Shown here: in pieces, positions 15,232-24,058 of the stretch
How the letters are laid out: each line of letters opens with the position of its first letter
Position numbering within the stretch: position 1 is the first letter of the stretch
Source of the DNA: SIAJ01 sp036266155
GTDB taxonomy: Bacteria; Planctomycetota; Planctomycetia; Gemmatales; Gemmataceae
DNA: 30,095 nt
Direction of reading: 5' to 3'
NCBI GenBank assembly: GCA_036266155.1
Contig: DATANR010000117.1
Location: 1 to 30,095 of the forward strand
Made by a program: the position numbers and the translations under genes
The notes under the pieces: generated by a model
The model's input: only the letters and a program-made list of their open reading frames with translations
Told to the model about the DNA's origin: nothing
Databases searched by the model: none

Positions 15232-15897
15232 GCAAACCCATCATACGCAAAACAGCCGCCGAAATGCATACCAACTATTTACCAGCAATGGCTCGGATTT
15301 CTGGTCGAATTGGCGAACATCAGCGGAATCTGAAGTCTCCAAAAACTCCTAGAAAACAAGCGGATTCGGACGTTGACGGACTTTAGCGAAACTGCACCGA
15401 ATGGCTTTCGGGGTTCGGATCCCTGAGGCGGCTTTCTCTGTTGCCCCACGGCTAAAGTGGTTTACGTTTACCTCATTCCTCTGTAGTCGTCACTCCTCTT
15501 CGAAATCACATTGTGAATCCCGTCATCGTCGCATCGTGCTGATCCGCCACAATAGCGAAGTTTGACGAGGTTTTTGACCCCCGACAGTTGGCGATCTTCC
15601 TTTTCAAAAAAGTGCGTTTTCCGCGGGAATTTGAGTAAGATCGCCAAGATCGCCATGGTTTGCCACACCCCCCTGACGATTTGCATTTCATTGCATGCCA
15701 CAGTCCCTGAATTCGGGCGATGTGCCCGACGATTTGTTCGCGCCGCGCACACCCCCCTGAACGTATTTCTCATAATTAGAAGCGGCACATCATGAAATTG
15801 ATGGGCACAAAATCTCCGCCACTGGCCCGTTCGCCCGCTTCGCCTATGCCATTGATACCACCTGCCGGACTCCCACAACCATTTGAGTCCTTATCTC
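15232..15897. other. Non-coding stretch before the protease gene
   Basis: No supportable gene lies in these 666 bp. They are AT-richer than the rest and contain an 11-bp inverted repeat (15588-15647), two copies of CACACCCCCCTGA (15664-15676 and 15748-15760), and GACGATTTG twice near those copies. CATAAT near 15770 could be a -10 element for the protease gene but has no clear -35 partner. The ATG at 15792 opens a frame that only shadows the protease. Confidence 0.5.
15588..15647. repeat. Eleven-base inverted repeat
   Basis: TTGGCGATCTT (15588-15598) is exactly complementary to AAGATCGCCAA (15637-15647). The loop is 38 nt, and AGATCGCC is repeated directly after the right arm. It could be an operator-like site or the end structure of a small repeat element. 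Confidence 0.55.
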
Positions 15898-18800
15898 ATG
15901 CGTTACCGATTTGTCGTTGCGTTCCTTTTGATTGCCGCGGGCACGGCTACGCCGCAAGCGGCGGAGGAGGCGCGGTTATTGCGCTTCCCGACGATTCATG
16001 GGGACAATGTTGTCTTCACCTCGGCCGGCAACCTGTACACGGTGTCGGCCAAGGGGGGCATCGCCCGTCGACTCACGAGCCATGACGGGTTCGAGATGTT
16101 CGCCCGCTTCTCGCCGGACGGCAAGTGGCTCGCCTTCACCGGCCAGTACGACGGCAACACCGAAGTTTATTTGATGCCGGCCGAGGGCGGCACGCCCAAG
16201 CGCCTCACCTACACGGCCACGCTCGGCCGCGACGACGTCTCCGACCGCATGGGCCCGAACAACATCGTCATCGGCTGGACTCCGGACGGCAAGAACATCC
16301 TCTTCCGCTCGCGCATGAAGACGTTCAACGACTTCATCGGCCAGCTCTACACCGTCAGCGTCGACGGCGGCATTCCGGAACAACTCCCACTCCCGCGCGG
16401 CGGCTTTGGCTCATATTCGCCGGACGGCACGAAGCTCGCGTACAACCGCGTCTTCCGCGAATTCCGCACCTGGAAGCGCTACCGCGGCGGCATGGCCGAT
16501 GAGGTTTGGACCTACGACTTCGCCACCAAGAAGACTGAACAGCTCACCGACGATCCGGCTCAGGACATTATCCCAATGTGGGCCGGCGACACGATCTATT
16601 TCCTCTCCGACCGCGATGAGAACAAGCGGTTTAACGTCTGGTCGGTCGATCCGAAGACGAAGGCGACGAAGCAGATCACCAAGTTCACGGACTTCGACTG
16701 CAAGTTCCCGTCGCTCGGCGACAAGGCGATCGTCTTCGAAAACGGCGGCTTCATCTACAAGCTCGACCTGGAATCACAAAAGGCCGAACAACTGCACATC
16801 CGCGTTCTCGACGATGAACTCACCGCACGCGGCGGCTTGACCAACGTGAGTAAGAACGTCGCGTCCTTTGGTCTCTCGCCGGACGGCAAGCGAGCCCTCT
16901 TCACGGCACGCGGCGACGTTTTCACCGTTCCGGCCGGCTCGGGCATCACGCGCAATCTGACGAACACACCCGGCGTCCACGATCGCAGTGCCGACTGGTC
17001 GCCGGATGGCAAATCGATCGCGTTCATCTCCGATGCCAATGGCGAGGACGAGATTTACACGATCGCGCCCGATGGCAACGGCAAGCCGACGCAACTCACG
17101 AGCGGGGCGGACACCTACAAGTACGAATTCGCCTGGTCGCCCGACAGCAAGAAGATCGTCTGGAGCGACAAGAAGCTGCGTCTGCAATTCGTCGATGTCG
17201 CCACCAAGAAGGTGACGCTCGTGAATCAGGCGAAGGCCTGGGAAATCCGCGACTTTAGCTGGTCGCCGGACTCGAAGTGGATCGTTTATTCACGGCAAGA
17301 GACCGAAGGCCTATCGAAAGTCTGGCTCTATTCTGTCGAGAGCGAGAAGTCGACCGAGGTGACCGACGGCTGGTTCGCGTCGAACTCGCCGGTATTTTCC
17401 AGCGACGGCAAGTACCTGTTCTTCGTCTCCGCCCGCGACTTCAATCCGATCTACGGCAACACCGAGTTCAACACCGCCTATACGGACATGCAGAAGATTT
17501 ATTTCGTGACGCTCGCGAAAGACACGGAGAACCCGTTCAAGCCGAAGATCGACGAGGCGAGCCCAGTGCCAGCGCCGACGCCCAAGGCGGAAGCCAAGAA
17601 GGATGAACCGAAGGCGGAGCCAAAGAAGGCCGAGCCCAAGGCGGCATCGGACATCAAGGTCGATCTCGACGGCCTGAAGGATCGGGTGCTCGCAGTACCC
17701 GGTCCGGCGGGCAACTACTTCAATTTGAAGGCAGCCGGCGGACTGCTCTACTACGTCCGCGGCGGCAATCGGCAGGCACCGGGTTTCTTCGCGTATGACC
17801 TGGGCGGCCAGCGTGAGATAGGGCTCGGCACCATCAACGGTTACGACATCTCAGCCGACGGCAAGAAGATGATCGTCTCCAAGGGCGCCGGGCAGTACGG
17901 CATTATCGACTTGCCACGCGGTCCATTCGAAATCAAACCGCTCGATCTCGGCGGCATGGAAGTGAAGCTCGACCGTCAGGCCGAGTGGAAGCAAATCTTC
18001 AACGAATGCTGGCGGCAGATGCGCGACTTCTTCTACGACCCCGGCCTGCACGGCGTCGACTGGCCGGCCGTGCGGAAGAAGTACGAGGTGCTCATCCCCC
18101 ATGTGCGACACCGTTACGACCTGACGTACGTCATTGGTGAAATGATCTCGGAATTGAACATCGGCCACGCCTACGTCGGCGGCGGCGATGCTCCGGCCGT
18201 GCCACGCGTGCCCCAGGGCTTGCTCGCTGCTGAACTGAAGAAAGACGCCAAGAGCGGCTACTACAAGATCGACAAGATTCTCAAGGGCGCCAACTGGAGT
18301 GGCCCACTGCGTTCGCCGCTCACCGAGATCGGCGTCAACGTCAACGAAGGCGACTTCATCATCAAGGTGAATGGCAAGCCAGTGAACGAAGTCGGCAACG
18401 TCTATGAGTTGCTCGTCAACACGCCGGGCCGGCTGGTGACGCTCGACGTGAACAAGGAACCGGCCGCGATGGGCGCGCACACCATCACGATCACACCGAT
18501 CGCCGACGAATCGCAGCTTCGGTATCACGCGTGGGTGCAAGAGAACATCGACAAGGTGTCGAAGGCGACCGACGGCAAGGTCGGCTACCTGCACGTGCCC
18601 GACATGCTGACGACCGGCCTCAACGAGTTCGTCAAATACTTCTATCCGCAGTTGCAGAAGAAGGCCCTGATCATCGACGTGCGCGGCAACGGCGGCGGCA
18701 ACGTCTCGCCAATGTTGATCGAACGTCTGCGTCGCGAAATCGCGATGGTCGGCGCCGCCCGCAACGCGTCCCCGACCGTCGAACCGGGCGGCACGTTCTA

Positions 18801-19176
18801 CGGGCCGATGGTTTGCTTGCTCAACGAGTTTTCGGCTTCCGACGGCGACTTGTTCCCGTGGCGGTTCCAGCATTTCAAGATGGGGCCGCTGATCGGCAAA
18901 CGCTCCTGGGGCGGCGTGGTCGGCATCCGCGGCTCGCTGCCGCTGCTCGACGGTGGCACCTTGCAGAAGCCCGAGTTTTCGCGCGTTGACAAGGACGGCA
19001 AAGAATGGATCATCGAAGGCCACGGCGTTGATCCGGACATCATCCAGGACAACGACCCGGCCAAGGAATTCGCCGGCGACGACGAGCAACTCAATCGCGG
19101 CGTGAAGGAGATTCTGGAGTTGCTGAAGAAGGGCGAAAAGAAGCTGCCCGAGCTGCCGCCGTTCCCGAAGCGGTAA
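15898..19176 (+). CDS. Secreted tricorn-like protease (propeller, PDZ, S41-type protease)
   Basis: A protein of about 1092 residues. The ATG at 15898 is preferred to a TTG at 15883, since it directly starts a signal peptide (MRYRFVVAFLLIAAGTATPQA, cut before AEEA). About 20-510 are PD40/WD40-like propeller repeats with many SPDGK motifs. About 545-580 is a Lys/Pro/Ala/Glu linker. A PDZ-like domain and a C-terminal tail-specific protease domain follow. Protease features are IGHAYVGGGD (His757), DVRGNGGGN, NEFSASDGD (Ser981 the likely nucleophile) and GKRSWGG. Tricorn proteases degrade oligopeptides; the signal peptide places this one outside the cytoplasm, probably trimming peptides in the periplasm. 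Order and length fit the family. Codon use and GC content differ visibly from the region to the left. Confidence 0.9.
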   Translation: MRYRFVVAFLLIAAGTATPQAAEEARLLRFPTIHGDNVVFTSAGNLYTVSAKGGIARRLTSHDGFEMFARFSPDGKWLAFTGQYDGNTEVYLMPAEGGTPKRLTYTATLGRDDVSDRMGPNNIVIGWTPDGKNILFRSRMKTFNDFIGQLYTVSVDGGIPEQLPLPRGGFGSYSPDGTKLAYNRVFREFRTWKRYRGGMADEVWTYDFATKKTEQLTDDPAQDIIPMWAGDTIYFLSDRDENKRFNVWSVDPKTKATKQITKFTDFDCKFPSLGDKAIVFENGGFIYKLDLESQKAEQLHIRVLDDELTARGGLTNVSKNVASFGLSPDGKRALFTARGDVFTVPAGSGITRNLTNTPGVHDRSADWSPDGKSIAFISDANGEDEIYTIAPDGNGKPTQLTSGADTYKYEFAWSPDSKKIVWSDKKLRLQFVDVATKKVTLVNQAKAWEIRDFSWSPDSKWIVYSRQETEGLSKVWLYSVESEKSTEVTDGWFASNSPVFSSDGKYLFFVSARDFNPIYGNTEFNTAYTDMQKIYFVTLAKDTENPFKPKIDEASPVPAPTPKAEAKKDEPKAEPKKAEPKAASDIKVDLDGLKDRVLAVPGPAGNYFNLKAAGGLLYYVRGGNRQAPGFFAYDLGGQREIGLGTINGYDISADGKKMIVSKGAGQYGIIDLPRGPFEIKPLDLGGMEVKLDRQAEWKQIFNECWRQMRDFFYDPGLHGVDWPAVRKKYEVLIPHVRHRYDLTYVIGEMISELNIGHAYVGGGDAPAVPRVPQGLLAAELKKDAKSGYYKIDKILKGANWSGPLRSPLTEIGVNVNEGDFIIKVNGKPVNEVGNVYELLVNTPGRLVTLDVNKEPAAMGAHTITITPIADESQLRYHAWVQENIDKVSKATDGKVGYLHVPDMLTTGLNEFVKYFYPQLQKKALIIDVRGNGGGNVSPMLIERLRREIAMVGAARNASPTVEPGGTFYGPMVCLLNEFSASDGDLFPWRFQHFKMGPLIGKRSWGGVVGIRGSLPLLDGGTLQKPEFSRVDKDGKEWIIEGHGVDPDIIQDNDPAKEFAGDDEQLNRGVKEILELLKKGEKKLPELPPFPKR
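15946..15963 (+). repeat. Dispersed 18-nt palindrome arm inside a coding region
   Basis: GCTACGCCGCAAGCGGCG occurs here inside the signal-peptide coding part of the protease gene. The identical 18 nt occur as the right arm of the hairpin at 26778-26821, and a one-mismatch copy lies at 25193-25211. Here it encodes the ATPQAA around the predicted cleavage site. Confidence 0.75.
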
Positions 19177-19182
19177 GGAATC

Positions 19183-19256
19183 GGCGAGCGGAGCCGCGTC
19201 AGCGGCCCGATGATGACTTCAATCATTATCGGGCCGCCGACGCGGCTGCGCTCGCC
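19183..19256. terminator. Long imperfect hairpin after the protease gene
   Basis: GGCGAGCGGAGCCGCGTC and onward (from 19183) pairs with the stretch ending GACGCGGCTGCGCTCGCC (19256), with a few mismatches, through to a TGATGA/TCATTA tip. The stem is about 33 bp. It lies 7 bp after the stop codon. It looks like a dispersed palindromic repeat that can act as a terminator or mRNA 3' stabiliser. No T-run follows. Confidence 0.55.
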
Positions 19257-19394
19257 TGGATACAAAATTCGCGTCCGATCAAATAGTCCGATACGCGCTT
19301 GACTTTTCGATCCGCTTAGGTCAAGCTGGACTTCGCGTGGCACATCTGCAGGACGAATCCACGCTAGAGGGGCCTACTCTCCAGGCCAATTCCC

Positions 19395-19649
19395 ATGACG
19401 CTTGTCAAGTGTCTCGAATGTGGTTCGGAACAGGATTTTGAGGACGCCGTTGGCTATTGCGACTCGTGCGGTCGCAAGCTCCCGATTCCGCATAAGCGGG
19501 GCAAGGAGACGGCCCGACGGCGGTTGATGACGGGTGGCGAAGCGGTTGCCGTTGGCAAGACCAACGTGGCGGTGACGGCCGGCGTGTTTATCGCCGGCGC
19601 CGTGGCCGTTCTCACGTTGATCGTGCTGGTGGTCCGCAGCCAGTTCTGA
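19395..19649 (+). CDS. Small zinc-ribbon membrane protein
   Basis: The 84-residue protein begins with a zinc ribbon: C6-x2-C9 and C22-x2-C25. A basic linker rich in Arg and Lys follows, then one membrane segment at about 57-80 and a very short tail. This makes it a single-pass protein with the ribbon most likely in the cytoplasm. Function is unknown. It lies after a long palindrome that separates it from the protease, so it probably has its own promoter, and it is followed by another hairpin that separates it from the convergent oxidoreductase gene. Confidence 0.75.
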   Translation: MTLVKCLECGSEQDFEDAVGYCDSCGRKLPIPHKRGKETARRRLMTGGEAVAVGKTNVAVTAGVFIAGAVAVLTLIVLVVRSQF

Positions 19650-19655
19650 TTTGCT

Positions 19656-19756
19656 CCCCCGTCTCCGCTTCGGAGAGGGAGGCTGGGGGGGAGAGGTTAT
19701 TGCGGGCCCGAGCGAAGACCTCTCCCCCTAACGCCCTCTCCGAAACGGAGATGGGG
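19656..19756. terminator. Long inverted repeat between convergent genes
   Basis: The two ends are nearly complementary: CCCCGTCTCCGCTTCGGAG (from about 19657) against CTCTCCGAAACGGAGATGGGG (to 19756). A second matched block, GGGGGGAGAGGTT, faces ACCTCTCCCCC. The whole 100 bp can form a long cruciform or hairpin. It fills the gap between the zinc-ribbon gene and the oxidoreductase gene, which converge, so it likely ends transcription from both sides. Its C/T-rich arms look like a dispersed repeat. Confidence 0.6.
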
Positions 19757-19768
19757 AACAAGACCCCT

Positions 19769-20791
19769 TCACATCATTACTGGCTTGCGCGTTGTGACCG
19801 ACTCGCATTCCTTGTAGCACATGACGAGTGCATCGCGCGCGAGCTGACCGCTTAACAAATCCGGCATCTTGCCGCTTGCCACGCCATCGACCGCGGCTTG
19901 TAATTCGGCGACGAAGCCGGCCACGTCGCCGCCAACGCCACCCGCCAAAGCGACCGGCTCCGACTTCCCACTCGTGATGCACGTCAACGGGCAGCTGTCG
20001 CTCTCGTACAGGAGCGTCGCCTTCTCGAAGTACAACTCATACCCATGCACGAACGGCCGGCCGCTCATCGCGAGAGCCCCGCTCGTGCATGTGATGGATG
20101 GACCGCCGGTGCCGAAATCGTAGCTCGTGGTCAAATGTTGCACGACGTCCTTCTCGACGACGCCGGTGGAAAAGACGCCGCGCGGCACGCCGCACACGAG
20201 GCCGATGAAATGCGTGTCGTGGACATGCAGGTCGACGGCCGGACCACCGGTCTTGGCCGCGTCGCCGATGTCGGCCGACCAGTCGGGCCGCGAGATGACG
20301 CGTTTGAAGTGTCCCGCGAGCAGCTTGCCGTAGCGCCCGTCCTTGATGACCTCAGCCGCGTGCTTGAACTCCGGGAAGAACGGCAGCACATGCGCCACCA
20401 TGAGCATCTTGCCGGACGCCTTCGCCGCCGCCACCAACGCGTCGGCCTGTTCCGGCTTGATCGCGATGGCCTTCTCGACGAGCACATGCTTGCCGGCCTT
20501 GAGCGCAGCGATCGCATAGTCCGGATGCAGGTGCGTTGGATTGCAGACGTCGATGAGGTCGATGTCCGGATCAGCAATAAAGTCTTCGAGTCGCTCGTAC
20601 TTCTTGACGGCGGATAAATCGACCTGCTCGCCCGGCGGGCCGAAGTTACCACGAATCGATCGCCAGTCGCCAGCGAGCTTGGCCTTGTCGCGGCTGCATA
20701 CCGCCGCGAGCGTCGCGCCTGTTAGATGCTTATAGGCCAGATAATGAATCCAGCCCATGAAGCCGACGCCGACAAGCCCAATCCTGACCAT
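19769..20791 (-). CDS. Gfo/Idh/MocA-family oxidoreductase
   Basis: The 340-residue protein has an N-terminal NAD(P) Rossmann fold (RIGLVGVGFMGWIHY, 3-17) and the family's conserved segment HVLVEKAIA, where the usual EKP is EKA. The C-terminal substrate domain has GGPAVDLHVHDTHFI, giving the expected Asp and His. These enzymes oxidise or reduce sugars, inositols or related compounds; the substrate cannot be read from the sequence. The ATG at 20791 is well placed. It is the last gene of a minus-strand run, 101 bp after the AlkD-like gene, and converges with the zinc-ribbon gene. Planctomycetes carry many such genes, mostly for breakdown of complex sugars. Confidence 0.85.
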   Translation of the reverse strand: MVRIGLVGVGFMGWIHYLAYKHLTGATLAAVCSRDKAKLAGDWRSIRGNFGPPGEQVDLSAVKKYERLEDFIADPDIDLIDVCNPTHLHPDYAIAALKAGKHVLVEKAIAIKPEQADALVAAAKASGKMLMVAHVLPFFPEFKHAAEVIKDGRYGKLLAGHFKRVISRPDWSADIGDAAKTGGPAVDLHVHDTHFIGLVCGVPRGVFSTGVVEKDVVQHLTTSYDFGTGGPSITCTSGALAMSGRPFVHGYELYFEKATLLYESDSCPLTCITSGKSEPVALAGGVGGDVAGFVAELQAAVDGVASGKMPDLLSGQLARDALVMCYKECESVTTRKPVMM

Positions 20792-20891
20792 TGGCGCAAC
20801 CCCATGAATTTGGTGGTGAGCGGCTTCGACTGACTGAGAATGCGGGCTATCTTACGGGAATCGACACTGGGACAACGCCGCCGCCACCGGC

Positions 20892-21617
20892 TCATTGCGA
20901 TTGCGTCGACTTCAAAAATGCTTGCCGCAGCTCGGGTGGGAATTTCTCGATGGCGTAGCGCAGCATCGTGCGCGGCATGACACCGCCGTGCTGGGCGAGG
21001 AATGCTTCTAGGGCGTGCCGATCCCGGTCGCCAATCTCACGCAGCATCCAACCTGACGCCTTGTGGATCAGGTCTTCCTTGTCTTGCAAAAGCCACTGGC
21101 TGATCGCCAGGGTATCGTCGAAGTCGCCGTGGCGAATGAAGTGCTGCGTCGAGACGATGGCGATGCGCCGGTCCCAAAGCGATTTGGATTTCGCGAGGCG
21201 AAACAGCGGCGCCCGCGATTTATCCAGCAAAAACCCGCCGACGACTTGCGGCGCGGAGCCGTCGACCAGATCCCAGTTGTTGATGAACTTCGTGTTGCTC
21301 ATGTAGAAGTCGAACACTGCTTTTCGTCGAGCTTCGTCGCGTCGCGCGACTTGCAGCACGAGGATCATCAAAGCCAAATGTCGTTCTTCGTGAATCGGCG
21401 AACTGAGGAGCGGTTCGATTTCCTCAAGGGACAAACTCCGGAACTCTCGAGATACCGTGCGAAGCATCGGCACTTTGATCCCGATAAAGGTGTCGCCCTC
21501 GCCGTACTGGCCCGGCCCAGTTTTGAAGAATCGCGCCGACGACTTGGCAACGTCCGGGGAGGCGAGGAACTTCAATCGCTTTTTCACGTCATTAGCAGTC
21601 ATGGCAATCGCCTGCAT
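20892..21617 (-). CDS. AlkD-like DNA alkylation repair protein
   Basis: The 241-residue protein belongs to the HEAT-like AlkD family, which includes glycosylases that remove N3- and N7-alkylated purines. NNWDLVDGSAPQVVG (113-127) and the LWDRRIAIVSTQHFI and LIHKASGWMLREIG segments carry the Trp, Asp and Arg residues typical of the catalytic surface. Length is normal. The start is uncertain: ATG at 21617 or at 21602 (codon 6), neither with a clear ribosome site. It lies 17-32 bp after the aldehyde dehydrogenase gene on the same strand. A cytoplasmic base-excision role is expected; some relatives have other DNA-structure roles. Confidence 0.85.
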   Translation of the reverse strand: MQAIAMTANDVKKRLKFLASPDVAKSSARFFKTGPGQYGEGDTFIGIKVPMLRTVSREFRSLSLEEIEPLLSSPIHEERHLALMILVLQVARRDEARRKAVFDFYMSNTKFINNWDLVDGSAPQVVGGFLLDKSRAPLFRLAKSKSLWDRRIAIVSTQHFIRHGDFDDTLAISQWLLQDKEDLIHKASGWMLREIGDRDRHALEAFLAQHGGVMPRTMLRYAIEKFPPELRQAFLKSTQSQ

Positions 21618-21634
21618 TTGGGCCGGTGCCCGAT

Positions 21635-23104
21635 CTATCCGAAACCCTTGGCAAAACGCCAGAGGCCACGAAGCATTTGACGAATCCCGGCACGACGTTC
21701 ACGCCCACGGGCCGCATGTCCCCAGGCGAGGAGGCCGCGCAGGGTCTGGGCGATCGCCGGATTGTCTCCGGAACCGTAGTGCGGTCGAAACTTGCCTTTG
21801 CGAATCGTGACGACTTGCGGGACGGTCATCGCGAGCAAACCTTCTACGCCGCGGGTGACGCCCCAGCCGCTGTGGCGGACGCCGCCGAAGGGGACAGCCG
21901 GATGGGCGGTGCCGACGAGCACGTCGTTGATGGAAACGCTGCCGACGCGCAGTTGTTCCGCCAATCGCGTCGCTCGCCTGGGGTGGCTTGTGAACACGGA
22001 AGCGCCAAGGCCGAAGTTGCACGATTCGGACAGTTCAATTAGTTCATCCTCGTTATCGAAAGGAATCACACCAAGCAGCGGGGCGAACGAAGCCTCGCGG
22101 CAGATTGCCATTTCCGGATTGGCGCCAATCAGAATCGTCGGGCGGAATCGCGGCGGATCGTCGAGTGCGGTTGGCGTCTCGTTGAATCCAAGAACGCTGG
22201 CACCGCGCTGCACCGCTTCGCCAACGAGCCGCTCGGCTTGCAACGCCTGAGCCATCAGAGCAAGCGGCTCCGTTCGCGTGGGTTCGACGAGGCGGCGCAG
22301 CACTTCGACGAACGCGTCATGTCGCGACCGATGAACAAATGCCCGGCGAATGGCGAGGCACGTTTGCCCCAGGTTAAGCGTGACGCCGAACCATGCGGCT
22401 CGGGCGGCCAAGTCCGCGTCGGCGTCGTCCAGAACGAAGAGAGCGTCGCAGCCGGAGAGTTCCAGGGTGGTCGGGATCATTCGCTCGGCACAGCGAATGG
22501 CGATCTTGCGGCCGACATCCGCGGAGCCGGTGAAGACGAGGTGATCGATGTTCGTTTCGAGCAGCGCCGGTCCTGCTTCTCGCGTGGCCGGCAGGCGGAT
22601 GAAGAGATCGGCTGGAAAGCCGGCCGCGAGGAACAATTCGTGGAGGAGTTCGCTGCCCGTTGTCGACAACTCGGACGGTTTCCACAATACGCCGTTGCCG
22701 GCCACGAGCGTTTGCGCAATCGGCACCGCGTTCAAAAGAATCGGATAGTTCCACGTACCGATGACACCGACGATGCCGTGGGGTCGACGGTGGATCGTCT
22801 CACGTTCACCAAGCAGCCACCACGGCCGCAATCGATCGGGCACATGACGCGGCCGCAGGATCCGCGCGGCCCGGCGCTCGAGAAAGCGCAGCGCGTCGGC
22901 GGACGGTAGCACATCGGTGCCCAGCACTTCGTCGGCGGAGCGGTCGACGTCCTGCGTGGTCGCGAGACACAGCCGTTCCGCATGCTCGGCAAACAGGTGC
23001 CGCAATCGGCGGACCACGGCGAGACGTTCGCGCATCGACGTGTCGGCCCAGGCCCGCTGGGCGATTCGGCAACGCGCCGCCTCATCGACAAATGGTTCGG
23101 GCAT
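21635..23104 (-). CDS. NAD(P)-dependent aldehyde dehydrogenase
   Basis: From the ATG at 23104 the protein has about 489 residues. The frame is open to 23260, but that extra 52-residue part overlaps the TsaE gene and is a run of Arg/Gly/Pro without family resemblance, so 23104 is chosen. Family marks are GTWNYP (N119), LVFTGSADVGRKIA, TLELSG (E215), and the catalytic Cys in LNLGQTC (C249). The C-terminal FGGVRHSGWGVTRG is typical of the fatty-aldehyde and succinate-semialdehyde branches. It starts 8 bp after the TsaE fusion gene, indicating co-transcription. It oxidises an aldehyde to the acid; the substrate is unknown. The C-terminal tail (about the last 70 residues) is Arg-rich, which could help membrane association. 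Confidence 0.85.
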   Translation of the reverse strand: MPEPFVDEAARCRIAQRAWADTSMRERLAVVRRLRHLFAEHAERLCLATTQDVDRSADEVLGTDVLPSADALRFLERRAARILRPRHVPDRLRPWWLLGERETIHRRPHGIVGVIGTWNYPILLNAVPIAQTLVAGNGVLWKPSELSTTGSELLHELFLAAGFPADLFIRLPATREAGPALLETNIDHLVFTGSADVGRKIAIRCAERMIPTTLELSGCDALFVLDDADADLAARAAWFGVTLNLGQTCLAIRRAFVHRSRHDAFVEVLRRLVEPTRTEPLALMAQALQAERLVGEAVQRGASVLGFNETPTALDDPPRFRPTILIGANPEMAICREASFAPLLGVIPFDNEDELIELSESCNFGLGASVFTSHPRRATRLAEQLRVGSVSINDVLVGTAHPAVPFGGVRHSGWGVTRGVEGLLAMTVPQVVTIRKGKFRPHYGSGDNPAIAQTLRGLLAWGHAARGRERRAGIRQMLRGLWRFAKGFG

Positions 23105-23112
23105 GACGTGAG

Positions 23113-24024
23113 TTATAGCTGGCGCGCCAGCTCCGCGTATCGGTCGCCGACGGCCTTTATCTCGACGCGTCGGCGTGTCTCGTCGATCGGCGTGATGCGG
23201 ATGGTGAGCCGTTCGTCCGGCAGAGCTGCTTCGACCTTGTCCGCCCATTCGATCAGGCAAACACCTCCGGCCTCGAAATACTCGGTGACGCCGAGATCGA
23301 GAAACTCGTTCGGCCCATTGAGGCGATAGGCATCGAAGTGGTAAATCGGCAGGTGGGCCGGATATTCGTGGATCAGCGTGAACGTCGGGCTGGTGACCGC
23401 CCCTGGGTTGGCGATCTCAAGTCCCTCGGCAATAGCTCGGGACAATTGCGTCTTCCCGGCCCCAAGTGGTCCAACGAGGGCGACAACGGCATTCGGAAAC
23501 AAGAGGCCCCCTATACGGCGACCGAAAGCCTCGGTGGCTCGGAGGCTTGCAATATCGATCGAAAATGCCGGAGAAGGATTTGGCATTTGGTCGTTGTAGT
23601 CCAAGTTATTTTCGGCCCTTGGTTTGAGCGAGTAAATCCATACGACGGCCGGCAATGGGCCACCAAATGACACCAGCAAGACGAAATACATTGCTGGAAG
23701 GTGATTGAATCCCATTGCCGTCCCAAGCGAAGAACCGACGAGGTTTCCGGCAATCGCGCCGACAAGAATCCCATACCAACGCGGCTTTTTCGCTCGCGTC
23801 ATCGATTTGTTCCAACGTCTTCGTTGAGCAGGAATGGCGGACGCGATGAGCCACAGTTCTCCGCCTGCCAGGAAAGAACACGGCGGGAGAAGCCACCCGC
23901 TCCAGCCGTGGTAGTATTGGAGCCTCCCGTAAGCCGCATTGATTGCCACTTCAATCAAGCCGACCGAAATGCCGAGGGCAATCAGGTATGCGAGATACAT
24001 CCAGTGCATGACATGACGCGGCAT
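23113..24024 (-). CDS. tsaE: TsaE (t6A synthesis ATPase) fused to a four-helix membrane domain
   Basis: The 303-residue ORF has two parts. Residues about 8-135 hold four predicted membrane segments (around YLAYLIALGISVGLIEVAI, WLLPPCSFLAGGELWLI, WYGILVGAIAGNLVGSSLG and YFVLLVSFGGPLPAVVWIY). Residues from about 147 are a complete TsaE: Walker A GPLGAGKT (185-192), TSPTFTLIHEY, IYHFDAYRL and LIEWADKV. TsaE is normally a soluble protein of about 150 residues that drives the TsaB-TsaD complex making t6A in tRNAs. The ATG at 24024 is chosen over a TTG at 24042. An internal ATG at 23586 could start TsaE alone, but no ribosome site precedes it, which favours a fusion. It lies between prfB and the aldehyde dehydrogenase, on the same strand. 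Confidence 0.85.
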   Translation of the reverse strand: MPRHVMHWMYLAYLIALGISVGLIEVAINAAYGRLQYYHGWSGWLLPPCSFLAGGELWLIASAIPAQRRRWNKSMTRAKKPRWYGILVGAIAGNLVGSSLGTAMGFNHLPAMYFVLLVSFGGPLPAVVWIYSLKPRAENNLDYNDQMPNPSPAFSIDIASLRATEAFGRRIGGLLFPNAVVALVGPLGAGKTQLSRAIAEGLEIANPGAVTSPTFTLIHEYPAHLPIYHFDAYRLNGPNEFLDLGVTEYFEAGGVCLIEWADKVEAALPDERLTIRITPIDETRRRVEIKAVGDRYAELARQL

Positions 24025-24058
24025 TTGTGCGCCGCCGGGCAAACCGGCGGCGCGAGGA

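Noticed and set aside
15792..16085. Plus-strand 97-residue ORF starting MKLMGTK
   Set aside because: It overlaps the protease gene in another frame and has no family resemblance; its start region is non-coding repeat DNA.
17851..19089. A 412-residue minus-strand open frame
   Set aside because: It is antisense to the protease domain of the tricorn-like gene and is explained by GC-rich codon structure.
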